The notes beneath the pieces were generated by a model. The model had not been told where the DNA came from. It did not search any database and was given only the letters and a program-made list of their open reading frames with translations. This document shows positions 1-7,890 of a stretch of 20,636 bases of DNA, in pieces (the stretch's first letter is position 1; each line of letters begins with the position of its first letter). This stretch comes from JAEUOS01 sp040382235. Lineage in GTDB: Bacteria; Pseudomonadota; Gammaproteobacteria; Burkholderiales; JAEUOS01. The position numbers were made by a program, and so were the translations under genes. The stretch is from positions 1-20,636 of the forward strand of contig JBEIFV010000105.1 in assembly GCA_040382235.1 (NCBI GenBank), read 5' to 3'.

Positions 1-707
1 ACCCCGGCGACTTCTTCGGCGGTCGAGGCCAGCGCAAGCAAGCCGGTGTGCACCACCACGAATCCGCCCGGCATGGCGAAGGCGTTGACCGTAGCATCTT
101 CAGCCACATGAAATTCATAATGGTAGGCCGAGCCTTTGGTCAGGCGCGCGCCGATTTCACGCACCATTGCCGCGGGCGGTCCCTCGATCAGCTTCAACTT
201 GGCCTTGGTCTGCGCGAACACCACCTCGCCCAGCTTGCGTTCCTGCGCCACCGGCACATGGGATATGGCCCAGGCGGCAATGCGTTCATGCTCCCACAAC
301 ACGGCGCCCAGGAGCAAAAGCGGTACAAGCACCGGACCCAACGTCAGCCACAGCATCAGATGCGACCACTTGCGGGTGCCGGCGTCGCGCCCCATCTGGC
401 CACTGCCCGAAAGGCTCGCCTTGGCCGGCGCCGATTGCGCCAGTTGTGCCTTGATCGCAGCCACCGCCGCCGCATCGGTCACCGCCAACACATACTTGCC
501 GCTGCGCCCGGCCCACTCAAGCATCAACTGCGAGTCGTTGAAGCCACCCTTGCGCACATTGATTTCGGTCCACGGCGGTGTGCCATCATATTCTTCAGAC
601 GTCACAAGACGCAGTCCGAACCCCGACACCTCGAACTCGACCTGCGCCCCCGAGCTCTGAAACCCCGGCCCGAACGCCTGCCCGCGCAACCGATTCAGCT
701 CACTCAA
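1..707 (-). CDS. M48 family metalloprotease, N-terminal part (runs off the window)
   Basis: The reading frame continues past base 1, so only about 235 N-terminal residues are visible. The start is a TTG at 707-705, preceded by a GAGGGGG ribosome binding site at 718-712. No ATG or GTG lies in frame upstream. The first ~85 residues form a small soluble domain containing WTEINV and QLMLEWAGRSGKY. A hydrophobic segment (HLMLWLTLGPVLVPLLLLGA) then anchors the protein in the inner membrane. The visible end, VNAFAMPGGFVVVHTGLLAL followed by ASTAEEVAG, is the hallmark stretch just before the HExxH zinc motif of M48 (HtpX/Oma1-like) peptidases. The zinc motif itself lies outside the window, so catalytic competence cannot be judged. 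Family knowledge suggests membrane-linked protein quality control. It is on the same strand as the AIM24-family gene upstream, separated by a two-hairpin element. Confidence 0.85.
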   Translation of the reverse strand, partial: MSELNRLRGQAFGPGFQSSGAQVEFEVSGFGLRLVTSEEYDGTPPWTEINVRKGGFNDSQLMLEWAGRSGKYVLAVTDAAAVAAIKAQLAQSAPAKASLSGSGQMGRDAGTRKWSHLMLWLTLGPVLVPLLLLGAVLWEHERIAAWAISHVPVAQERKLGEVVFAQTKAKLKLIEGPPAAMVREIGARLTKGSAYHYEFHVAEDATVNAFAMPGGFVVVHTGLLALASTAEEVAG

Positions 708-749
708 GCAACCCCCTCGCGCCCGATTTTCCCTGCGGTTTTCAAGATT

Positions 750-823
750 TGAAATCGACCGGCTTCGCCGGCGATTTCAAACTGACATTGCTCAGGCAAA
801 AGCAGGTTTTTACTTTTGCCTGA
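750..823. repeat. two-hairpin module, copy 1
   Basis: Two strong stem-loops lie 12 nt apart. Hairpin 1 has an 8-bp stem (750-757 with 772-779), a one-base bulge at 758, a 5-bp stem (759-763 with 767-771) and a 3-nt loop. Hairpin 2 has an 11-bp perfect stem (792-802 with 813-823) and a 10-nt loop. The same layout occurs at 16716-16787 with different stem sequences. Read on the minus strand it begins 4 nt after the stop codon of the AIM24-family gene, so it may end or stabilise that transcript. No U-run follows, so it is not a standard intrinsic terminator. Confidence 0.75.
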
Positions 824-826
824 ACC

Positions 827-1648
827 TCAATCGTCATCCCCGCCAAAAATGCCGCCCAGGATGCCGCCCTCCTCGCGTCCACCGCCACCGCCCAAGAGAC
901 CTGCCGCCATGCCGGCGCCACCCCCCTTGGGAGCGGCTGCGAAGATGCGCGAAGCCAGCCGGTTGAATGGCAGCGACTGGATGATCACCGTACCGGGGCC
1001 GCGCAGGCTGGCCAGGAACAGGCCTTCGCCGCCGAACAGCGCGGTCTTGATCTTGCCCACATACTGGATGTCGTAGTCGATAGTGGGCTGCATCGCCACC
1101 AGGCAGCCGGTATCGACGCGCAGCATTTCGCCGGGCGCCAGATCGCGTTTCATCATGGTGCCGCCGGCATGAATGAAGGCCAGGCCGTCACCTTCGAGCT
1201 TTTGCATGATGAAACCTTCGCCGCCGAAAAACCCGGCCCCCAGCTTTTTCTGGAAGGCGATCGACAGCGACACGCCCTTGGCGGCGCACAGGAACGCATC
1301 TTTTTGGCAGATCAGCGAGCCTCCCAGTTTCGACAGATCCATCGGCAACAGCTTGCCGGGATAGGGCGAGGCGAATGCGACTTTCTTCTTGCCTTGGGCC
1401 TTGTTGCTGTAGACAGTGGTGAACAGGGATTCGCCGGTGAGCAGGCGTTTGCCGGCGCCCATCAGTTTGCCCATGAAACCTGACTGCTGGGCCGAGCCGT
1501 CACCGAAAATCGCATCCATCTCGATACCGTCTTCCATGTACATCATCGAACCGGCTTCACCGATGGCCGCTTCCTCCGGGTCGAGCTCGATTTCGACGAA
1601 CTGCATTTCGGCACCGAAAATCTTGTAGTCGATCACATCCATTGCCAT
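827..1648 (-). CDS. AIM24 / TIGR00266 family protein
   Basis: This 273-residue protein matches the TIGR00266/AIM24 family in length and pattern. Recognisable segments are the N-terminal MDVIDYKIFGAEMQFVEIEL, the EAGSMMYMEDGI segment, SPYPGKLLPMDL, GGEGFIMQKLEGDGLAFIHA, and GEMLRVDTGCLVAM near residue 180. The fold is a beta-rich TRAP-like (AIM24) domain. The C-terminus is a Gly-rich tail ending in GGIFGGDDD. There is no signal peptide or membrane segment. The molecular function of bacterial members is unknown. The start ATG at 1648 has an AGGAGAG ribosome binding site 7 nt upstream; a second ATG two codons later is less well placed. It is divergent from the RNB exoribonuclease gene and lies upstream of the M48 protease on the same strand. 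Confidence 0.9.
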   Translation of the reverse strand: MAMDVIDYKIFGAEMQFVEIELDPEEAAIGEAGSMMYMEDGIEMDAIFGDGSAQQSGFMGKLMGAGKRLLTGESLFTTVYSNKAQGKKKVAFASPYPGKLLPMDLSKLGGSLICQKDAFLCAAKGVSLSIAFQKKLGAGFFGGEGFIMQKLEGDGLAFIHAGGTMMKRDLAPGEMLRVDTGCLVAMQPTIDYDIQYVGKIKTALFGGEGLFLASLRGPGTVIIQSLPFNRLASRIFAAAPKGGGAGMAAGLLGGGGGREEGGILGGIFGGDDD

Positions 1649-1765
1649 GGGACTTCTCTCCTGAGGTTGAAAAATCGGGCTCGCCTAAAGCCTTGATGGG
1701 CGGCAGCGCAGCCGGCCGGGCCAGAAAACGAGACGTGCGCCGCGAAACGCGTCACTGCGCACCGC

Positions 1766-1771
1766 TATAAT
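1766..1771 (+). promoter_or_regulatory. candidate -10 box for the RNB gene
   Basis: A perfect TATAAT lies in the 123+ bp divergent region between the AIM24-family and RNB genes. No convincing -35 hexamer is visible at 16-18 nt spacing. If used, it would give a leader of about 145 nt before the GTG start at 1925. Confidence 0.45.
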
Positions 1772-1924
1772 TTGGGCCCGGATTGTACCGCGCCCCATTT
1801 GCGCCTTGATGAAGCAATTTCAAGCCCGGAACGTGGTGCTGAAACCGTGCGTCAGCGACCGCTTCCACCACCTCGCGTGGCAGTCCCGCGCTGCTTCCGC
1901 CCTTTGCAAAGATTCGAGCCAGAA

Positions 1925-3871
1925 GTGAACGTGTTTTACGAGGAAGACGGCGGCTTCAAGGTGGCCAGTCTGCTGTCCGAATCCGAGGCTTCATGCCAGG
2001 TCGAGGCGGCGCACGGCAAACGCTCGAAGATCAAGTCGACGGCGGTGATGCTGCGTTTCGAGCGGCCTCCGCTATCGGCATTCATGGCCGAGGCCGAGAG
2101 GGAAGCAGGCGGCGTCGACCTGGATTTCCTGTGGGAAGTAGCCCCCGACGATGAGTTTGGCTGCGCCGATCTGGCCAGCGACTATTTCGGCCGAGCCCCC
2201 ACGGCGGTGGAATCGGCGGCCTTGCTGCTGCGCCTGCACGGCGCGCCGATGTATTTCTACAAAAAAGGTCGTGGTCGCTACAAGGCCGCGCCTGAAGACG
2301 CGCTCAAGGCGGCTCTGGCCTCGGTCGAGCGCAAACAGCGCGAAGCCCTGTTGCAGGCGCAGTATGCCGACGAATTGGCGCGCTTCCAGGTGCCCGAGGC
2401 CTTGCGCGCCAGTGTGCCGCAACTTCTGTTCAAGCCCGACCGGCAGACCATCGCCTACAAGGCACTGGAAGCGGCGTGCGCCGCGACCGGCCTGGCAGCG
2501 CCGCGACTGATGCACCGTGCTGGAGCGCTGGCCGGCGCCTACGAGTTTTTCCACGGCCGCTTCATGTTCGAGCACTTCCCGCGCGGCTCCGGGTTTGCCG
2601 CGCATCCGGCGCCTCTGCCTGTTGCCGAGCTGCCGCTGGCGCCGGCCACCGCGTTTTCCATCGATGACTCCAGCACCACCGAGATCGACGACGCCTTTTC
2701 GGTGGCGCCCGGTGGCGGCGGGCGGATTCGCATCGGCATCCATATCGCCGCCCCCGCTTTGGGCATGCAGCCGGAATCCGCGCTCGACAGTCTCGCGCGC
2801 GGGCGCTTGTCGACGGTTTACATGCCGGGCGCCAAGATCACCATGCTGCCCGACGATGTGGTCGACGCCTTCACCCTGGCGGCCGGGCGCTGTACGCCGT
2901 GCGTCTCCTTGTACCTCGAAGTCGAGCCGGCCGATATGGCGATCGCCTCCTGCGAGTCGCGTATCGAGCGCATTGCCATTGGCGCCAATCTGCGGCATGA
3001 CGAACTTGACTCGCTGGTCACACAAGAGTCCCTGACAGGTGCCGGCGCTACCTACCAGTTCGCGTCCGAACTGGCCGTCCTGTGGCGCCTGGCCCTCTTT
3101 CTCGAGGCGCAGCGCGGCAGGCCTTCGAACAACCAGAATTTCCATGACTACAACTTTGCGATCCGCTGGCCCGAAGGGGCCGGGTCGATTGAAGCCGCGC
3201 AGGTCTCGATCAGCGAGCGGCGGCGCGGCGCACCGCTGGACAAGATCGTCTCGGAGCTGATGATTTTCGCCAACCACACCTGGGGCCGGCTGCTGGCCGA
3301 TCGCGGCGCCGCCGGCATCTACCGGGTCAAGACCGGCGTCGGCCCGGCCGGAAAGGTGCGCATGACTTCGGTGCCGGCGCAACATATCGGGTTGGGCGTA
3401 TCGCACTATGCCTGGTCGAGTTCGCCGCTCAGGCGCTATGTCGACCTGGTCAATCAGTGGCAACTGCTGGCGGTGCTTGGCGGCACCAAGCCGCCGTTTG
3501 CGGCCAAGTCCGAAATGCTGTTGGGTGCGATTGCGTCCTTCGATACCGCCTACACCGCCTATGCCGAGTTTCAGGCAACGCTTGAACGTTACTGGTGCCT
3601 GCGCTGGCTGGAGCAGCAAGGCTGGGTCGGTGGCGATACCACGCACACCGGCATGGTGCTGCGCGATGGCAGTGTCCGTCTCGACGGCATTCCCTTGGTC
3701 GCGGCGGTCGCCGGCTTGCCGCCACTTGCCGCCGGCGCCAGGGTGAGCGTGCGGGTGCGCGCGGTGGACCTGTGGCAACTTCAAGCCGAGCTTTCGTTCG
3801 CCGGCGAAATCGCGCCACCGGAGGCCGCGATTGCGGCCGAACTTGAACCGCTGGACGGCAATCCCGATTAA
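1925..3871 (+). CDS. RNase II-family (RNB domain) 3'-5' exoribonuclease
   Basis: Hydrolytic exoribonuclease of the RNB superfamily, acting on single-stranded RNA in the cytoplasm. The RNB core starts with FSIDDSSTTEIDDAFSV; with the chosen start these are residues 247-256 for the Asp cluster (D247, D255, D256). E253 stands where E. coli RNase II has D207, a conservative change that I believe is usual in this RNB subfamily. The core ends with SSPLRRYVDLVNQWQL near residue 500. No clear C-terminal S1 domain is seen. I chose the GTG at 1925 (649 residues) because conserved sequence begins there (NVFYEEDGGFKVASLL, then HGKRSKIKS). The frame is open back to a TTG at 1772, but that lies on the -10 box and encodes unlike, Arg/Pro-rich sequence. 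It heads a plus-strand cluster with tonB, GGDEF-EAL and mtgA. Confidence 0.88.
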   Translation: MNVFYEEDGGFKVASLLSESEASCQVEAAHGKRSKIKSTAVMLRFERPPLSAFMAEAEREAGGVDLDFLWEVAPDDEFGCADLASDYFGRAPTAVESAALLLRLHGAPMYFYKKGRGRYKAAPEDALKAALASVERKQREALLQAQYADELARFQVPEALRASVPQLLFKPDRQTIAYKALEAACAATGLAAPRLMHRAGALAGAYEFFHGRFMFEHFPRGSGFAAHPAPLPVAELPLAPATAFSIDDSSTTEIDDAFSVAPGGGGRIRIGIHIAAPALGMQPESALDSLARGRLSTVYMPGAKITMLPDDVVDAFTLAAGRCTPCVSLYLEVEPADMAIASCESRIERIAIGANLRHDELDSLVTQESLTGAGATYQFASELAVLWRLALFLEAQRGRPSNNQNFHDYNFAIRWPEGAGSIEAAQVSISERRRGAPLDKIVSELMIFANHTWGRLLADRGAAGIYRVKTGVGPAGKVRMTSVPAQHIGLGVSHYAWSSSPLRRYVDLVNQWQLLAVLGGTKPPFAAKSEMLLGAIASFDTAYTAYAEFQATLERYWCLRWLEQQGWVGGDTTHTGMVLRDGSVRLDGIPLVAAVAGLPPLAAGARVSVRVRAVDLWQLQAELSFAGEIAPPEAAIAAELEPLDGNPD

Positions 3872-3887
3872 AATCAGCTATTCGAGA

Positions 3888-3915
3888 TTCACCGGGCCTG
3901 CCTTTCACCGGGCCT
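3888..3915 (+). repeat. 12-nt tandem direct repeat in RNB-tonB spacer
   Basis: TTCACCGGGCCT occurs at 3888-3899 and again at 3904-3915, separated by 4 nt, in the 68-bp gap between the RNB gene and the tonB-like gene. A role is not evident; it could reflect replication slippage or a direct-repeat operator. Confidence 0.5.
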
Positions 3916-3939
3916 TTTGCCAGCCCGCCGACTGAATTC

Positions 3940-4866
3940 GTGAGCATCGCCGAAGCTTTTTTCCAGACCTTTCCGGCACCACTCTGGTGGCGCAAGTTGG
4001 ATGCTTCACAGCGAATTCTGGTGGCAGCCCTGCTGGTCTCCACGGCCGGTCACGCCGGCGTGTTGGCGATGAAGTTCGCGCCGCCGGAAGCGTTCCGCTT
4101 GCGCCCGGTGGAAGCGAAACTCGATGTGATCCTGGTCAATGCCAAGCATACGCAGAAGCCGGTGGTGGCCGAGGCCCTGGCGCAAGCCAATCTGGATGGT
4201 GGTGGTGATGCCGCCAAGGGGCGCGCCAAGTCTTTCCTGCCGAAAGCACAACAGGTGCAGGACGGAGCGGAGTTGCGTGATGCCGCAGCGCGCGTGCAAC
4301 AGCTTGAACAGGAGCAGAAAAAGCTGATGACCGCGCTGCGCAGTACCAACGCCGTGATCGCCGCCAGCGAAGCCAGGCCGGAAGCGCAGCCCGACCCGAA
4401 CCCGGCGGCACCGCAGGTCACCGGTGCCGACCTGTATGCCAGCTCGTCGGCGATTTTGAGGCGTGAAGCCGAGATCAACAAGCGCATCGAGGATGAAAAC
4501 ACCCGCCCCAAGCGCGGCCGCGTCACGCCGTCTACGCGTGAAGTCGAGTACGCGATGTATTTCAAGCAATGGGCCGACAAGGTCGAGCGTCACGGCAATC
4601 ACAACTATCCCGAGGCAGCCAAGGGGCGACGCCACCGGCTGGTGATGACCGTATCGCTGTTCGCTGACGGGCGCATCGAAAAAATCGAGATTGATCGCAG
4701 TTCCGGCAACCGCGAGGTCGACGAGGCGGCAGCGCGCATCGTGCGCGCTGCCGGGCCCTACGGACGCTTTTCGCCGGCCATGCAGGCGAAATACGGCGTA
4801 CTCGACCTGATCATGACCTGGACCTTCGCGCGCGAGGACGCACTCAGTGTCGAAGGCTCGAACTAG
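3940..4866 (+). CDS. energy transducer TonB family protein
   Basis: This 308-residue inner-membrane protein has a short cytoplasmic N-terminus, one membrane segment (about residues 25-45, ILVAALLVSTAGHAGVLAM), and VEAKLDVILVNAK just after it, a pattern familiar from proteobacterial TonB relatives. The periplasmic linker is a predicted coiled coil rich in Ala, Gln, Glu and Arg (RVQQLEQEQKKLMTALRS) rather than the Pro-rich rod of classical TonB. The last ~85 residues form a TonB C-terminal domain (NYPEAAKGRRHRLVMTVSLF, then VDEAAARIVRAAGPYGRFSP). TonB proteins pass proton-motive-force energy from ExbB/ExbD to outer-membrane receptors. No exbB, exbD or receptor gene is next to it here, so the partners are unknown. 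The GTG start at 3940 has no strong ribosome binding site. Confidence 0.82.
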   Translation: MSIAEAFFQTFPAPLWWRKLDASQRILVAALLVSTAGHAGVLAMKFAPPEAFRLRPVEAKLDVILVNAKHTQKPVVAEALAQANLDGGGDAAKGRAKSFLPKAQQVQDGAELRDAAARVQQLEQEQKKLMTALRSTNAVIAASEARPEAQPDPNPAAPQVTGADLYASSSAILRREAEINKRIEDENTRPKRGRVTPSTREVEYAMYFKQWADKVERHGNHNYPEAAKGRRHRLVMTVSLFADGRIEKIEIDRSSGNREVDEAAARIVRAAGPYGRFSPAMQAKYGVLDLIMTWTFAREDALSVEGSN

Positions 4867-4901
4867 CGCGGGCCGCGGCGCGGCGGCCTTGCGGGCGGCC
4901 C

Positions 4902-6980
4902 ATGGCCGCTAGCATGGACCACCCGGCGGGCGCGCCCGGCGCGCAAGCATCGGGAGAATTGCTGCGCACCCTGGCCGACAGCGTGCCGGCGGCGATCGCT
5001 CATTACGAGATCGGGTCGCTGCGCTGCCGGTTTGCCAACCGCCAGTACGCCGAATCGAACGGCTGGAGCGTGGCATCGATTCTCGGCAAGACCGTGCGCG
5101 AGGCGATCGGCGAAGCGGCCTGGGCCGCGATCGGGCCGCATGTCGAACGAGTTCAATCCGGCGAGAAGGTTTTCTACGTGCGGCCTTTAACCCTGCCTTC
5201 GGGTGAAATGCGGCAGATCGAAGTCAACCTGATTCCGCACTTTGACGGCAATGGCGCGCAGCAGGGCGCCTTCGTGCTGATCACCGACATCACGCGCCAC
5301 CATTTGGCCGAACAGGCGCTTCGCGACAGCGAAGAGCGCATGCGCAAGTTCGTGTCGGCCACCAGCGAAGGCATATTCTTCCACCACAGCGGCATCCTGA
5401 GCGATGTCAACGATGCCCTGCTTGCCATCACCGGCTACGCGCGAGACGAAATGATCGGTCGCAACACGCTCGACTTCGTGCCCGAGGACGAGCGCCAGAA
5501 GATCATCGACTACGTCGCCGCCGGCGCGGAGTTCATCTACGAGTGCGATGTGCTGCACAAGGACGGACGCCGTGTGCCCGTCGAGATGGTCGGCAAGACC
5601 GTGCATCGCGGCGCGGAGACCTTCCGTTTGGGGGTGCTGCGCGACATCACCGAGCGCAAGCGCGCCCAGGCGCACATCCAGTACCTGGCGCGCCATGACG
5701 TTTTGACCGGGCTGCCCAACCGGTCTTTCCTCACCGAGCGCCTGGAAGGCATGCTGGCGATGGCGCGTCGCCATGACGTTACCGCGGCGATCCTGTATGT
5801 CGATCTCGACAACTTCAAGACCGTCAACGATTCGCTCGGCCATCACGTGGGAGACCTGTTGTTGAAAGAGGTCGCCACCCGCTTGAAGGCCGCGCTGCGC
5901 GATGCCGACATCGTGGCGCGCCTGGGCGGCGACGAGTTCCTGGTGGCGCTGGCTGATCTGGGCGCGCCGGGTGATGCCACGCGGGTCGCGACCAAGCTCC
6001 TGGCGGCGATCGCCGCGCCGATGTTGCTCGAAGGCCGGCAGGTCTATGTGACGCCGTCGATCGGCATCAGCCTGTTTCCGCGCGACGGCAACGCGGTCGA
6101 CGAACTGATCCGCAATGCCGATGCGGCAATGTATCGGGCCAAGGAGAGCGGGCGCTGCAATTTCCAGTTTTACGGCCCCAGCCTGGCCAAGGGTGCCGAC
6201 GAGACCCTGGCCAAGGAGGCAACGCTGCGCGAGGCCAGCCTGCGCGGCGAGTTCGAATTGCACTATCAGCCGCAGTTCTCGCTTACGGACGGCCGCCTGA
6301 GCGGCATCGAGGCTCTGGTGCGCTGGCGTCATCCGCAACTTGGTTTGCTCGAACCGGCCGCATTCATTCCGCTCGCCGAAGCGCGCGGCATGATCATTCC
6401 GATCGGCCGCTGGGTACTCAAGGAAGCCTGTCACCAGCAGCGTGAATGGCAACTGGCCGGCTATGCGCCGGCCTGCATGGGTGTCAATGTGGCAGCCCTG
6501 CAGTTCCGCCGCGACGCGCTGGTGGGCGAGATCGCGCAGATTCTGAACGAGACCGGACTGGCCGCCGCCGACCTCGAGCTTGAATTGACCGAAAGCTGCC
6601 TGATGGACGACAGCGCCGTGGCCGACAAACTGCAAGCCTTGCGTAGCCTTGGAGTGAAGCTGGCGGTCGATGATTTCGGCACCGGCTACTCCTCGCTTTC
6701 GTACCTCAAGCGCTATCCGATCGACAAACTCAAGATCGACCGCTCCTTCATCGCCGACCTGGGCGCCAAAGACGACAATGCCGCGATCGTCACCGCCATC
6801 ATCAGCCTGGGGCGCGCACTGAAGCTTGCGGTGCTGGCCGAGGGCGTCGAAACCGAAGCCCAGCTGGAGTTCTTGAAGACCGGGGGTTGCGACGAAGTGC
6901 AGGGGTATTTGCGCGGCCGGCCGCTGCCGGCCGCGGAATTCGCAGCGGCCCATCTGGCTCCGCGCGCAGCGGCCGCCTGA
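4902..6980 (+). CDS. PAS-PAS-GGDEF-EAL cyclic-di-GMP protein
   Basis: A 692-residue bifunctional candidate for making and breaking cyclic di-GMP. Two PAS domains (about 17-135 and 145-255) end in VLITDITRHH and VLRDITERKRA. The GGDEF domain follows (HDVLTGLPNRSFLTERL onward) with an intact GGDEF active site at 342-346. An RxxD inhibitory site (R333-D336) sits five residues before it. The EAL domain (about 435-685) keeps E470-A-L, GVNVAALQFRR, ELTES, DDFGTGYSSLSYLKRYP, KIDRSF, AEGVET and QGYLRGRPL. Both activities could therefore be active, and the net output cannot be read from sequence. No membrane segment is seen, so it is probably a cytoplasmic sensor. The ATG at 4902 lacks a clear ribosome binding site; ATG 4914 is an alternative. 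It ends 1 nt before mtgA, implying co-transcription. Confidence 0.93.
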   Translation: MAASMDHPAGAPGAQASGELLRTLADSVPAAIAHYEIGSLRCRFANRQYAESNGWSVASILGKTVREAIGEAAWAAIGPHVERVQSGEKVFYVRPLTLPSGEMRQIEVNLIPHFDGNGAQQGAFVLITDITRHHLAEQALRDSEERMRKFVSATSEGIFFHHSGILSDVNDALLAITGYARDEMIGRNTLDFVPEDERQKIIDYVAAGAEFIYECDVLHKDGRRVPVEMVGKTVHRGAETFRLGVLRDITERKRAQAHIQYLARHDVLTGLPNRSFLTERLEGMLAMARRHDVTAAILYVDLDNFKTVNDSLGHHVGDLLLKEVATRLKAALRDADIVARLGGDEFLVALADLGAPGDATRVATKLLAAIAAPMLLEGRQVYVTPSIGISLFPRDGNAVDELIRNADAAMYRAKESGRCNFQFYGPSLAKGADETLAKEATLREASLRGEFELHYQPQFSLTDGRLSGIEALVRWRHPQLGLLEPAAFIPLAEARGMIIPIGRWVLKEACHQQREWQLAGYAPACMGVNVAALQFRRDALVGEIAQILNETGLAAADLELELTESCLMDDSAVADKLQALRSLGVKLAVDDFGTGYSSLSYLKRYPIDKLKIDRSFIADLGAKDDNAAIVTAIISLGRALKLAVLAEGVETEAQLEFLKTGGCDEVQGYLRGRPLPAAEFAAAHLAPRAAAA

Positions 6981-6981
6981 G

Positions 6982-7689
6982 ATGCGCCGCGTCCTGCAGG
7001 TGGGCGTCAAGCTCATGCTGTGGGCCGCGGGACTGGCGCTGCTGGCGCTGGTTGCGTATCAGGCGTCGATCTATGTGCGAGTCTGGTGGTGGGTCGAACA
7101 CAATCCGCAGTCGACCAGCTTCATGGACCTGCGTCTGCAAGGCCTGCGCGACAAGGAGCCAGGCGCAACGCTCAAACATGTATGGGTACCCTACGGCCGC
7201 ATCGCCCAGAACCTCAAGCTGGCGGTGATCGCCGCTGAGGACACCGCGTTCGTCGACCATGAGGGCTTCGACTGGAAGGGCATCGAGAAAGCCTTCGAGA
7301 GAAACCAGAAAAAGGGCAAGGTGGTGGCCGGCGGCTCGACCATCACCCAGCAATTGGCGAAGAACCTGTTTCTGTCCGGCGAACGCAGTTATGTGCGCAA
7401 GGCGCAGGAGGCGGTGATCACCTGGATGCTTGAAGAGCGCATGGACAAGGACCGCATTCTCGAGATCTATCTGAACGTCGTCGAGTGGGGCAACGGCGTG
7501 TTCGGCGCCGAGGCCGCCGCGCGTCATTATTTTGGTGTTACCGCCGCCCAGTTGTCGCGCGAGCAGGCGGCGCGGCTGGCGGCGATGCTGCCGAACCCGC
7601 GCTTTTACGATCGCAATCGCAACTCCGCCTATCTGGCGCGTCGGGTGCCGGTGATTCTGGCGCGCATGAAGCAGGTCGAGGCGCCGTAG
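6982..7689 (+). CDS. mtgA: monofunctional biosynthetic peptidoglycan transglycosylase
   Basis: A 235-residue GT51 glycosyltransferase that polymerises lipid II into glycan strands at the outer face of the inner membrane. One N-terminal membrane anchor (residues ~8-32) is followed by the GT51 motifs in order: VIAAEDTAFVDHEGFDWKGI with catalytic E86, GGSTITQQLAKNLFLSGERS (117-136), RKAQEAVITWMLE, and RILEIYLNVVEWGNGVFGAE. There is no transpeptidase domain, and the length is normal for MtgA. The ATG follows the GGDEF-EAL stop codon by one base. In several related betaproteobacteria, as I recall them, mtgA directly follows aroE; here the cyclic-di-GMP gene takes that place. The stop codon lies inside the left arm of a palindromic repeat. 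Confidence 0.95.
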   Translation: MRRVLQVGVKLMLWAAGLALLALVAYQASIYVRVWWWVEHNPQSTSFMDLRLQGLRDKEPGATLKHVWVPYGRIAQNLKLAVIAAEDTAFVDHEGFDWKGIEKAFERNQKKGKVVAGGSTITQQLAKNLFLSGERSYVRKAQEAVITWMLEERMDKDRILEIYLNVVEWGNGVFGAEAAARHYFGVTAAQLSREQAARLAAMLPNPRFYDRNRNSAYLARRVPVILARMKQVEAP

Positions 7690-7854
7690 CAGCCTGTCGG
7701 ACTTAGGACGTCGAAAGCGAAATTTGGCTTGAGCGGGAACAGTTTTCGCCGAATTCGAAGCCCCATAGCCCGGCTATGGTGCGAGAAGGCGGTGAAAAAA
7801 GGACCGTTGCGGCCGATTCGCAGCCGACGTTTACTGGGTCCGACAGGCTGCTAC
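7686..7854. repeat. 169-bp palindromic (MITE/REP-like) element
   Basis: A perfect 17-bp inverted repeat, GTAGCAGCCTGTCGGAC at 7686-7702 and its reverse complement at 7838-7854, bounds the element. Further inward the arms pair imperfectly, and the centre carries a 6-bp hairpin (7763-7768 with 7774-7779, loop 7769-7773). It has no coding capacity of its own. It sits between the convergent ends of mtgA (plus) and the cyclase gene (minus), where it could also fold as a bidirectional transcription stop. The left arm supplies the mtgA TAG stop. Termini of this kind look like those of dispersed non-autonomous elements. Confidence 0.8.
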
Positions 7855-7890
7855 GGCATCCAGGCGTGGTGCCGCAAGCGGTGCGGGACT

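Noticed and set aside
1772..1924. 51-codon N-terminal extension of the RNB nuclease from a TTG
   Set aside because: The TTG lies on the -10 box and the extension is unlike family N-termini; GTG 1925 fits better.
2072..3784. 570-codon open frame on the minus strand opposite the RNB gene
   Set aside because: Its translation is His/Arg/Gly-rich and shows no family pattern; it mirrors the codon bias of the real RNase II-type gene on the plus strand.
5187..7016. 609-codon open frame on the minus strand opposite the GGDEF-EAL gene
   Set aside because: Shadow of a high-GC gene; the plus strand encodes intact PAS, GGDEF and EAL motifs.
7763..7779. Stand-alone intrinsic terminator for mtgA
   Set aside because: The hairpin is the centre of the larger palindromic element and is followed by no U-run on the plus strand; it is described as part of the repeat.
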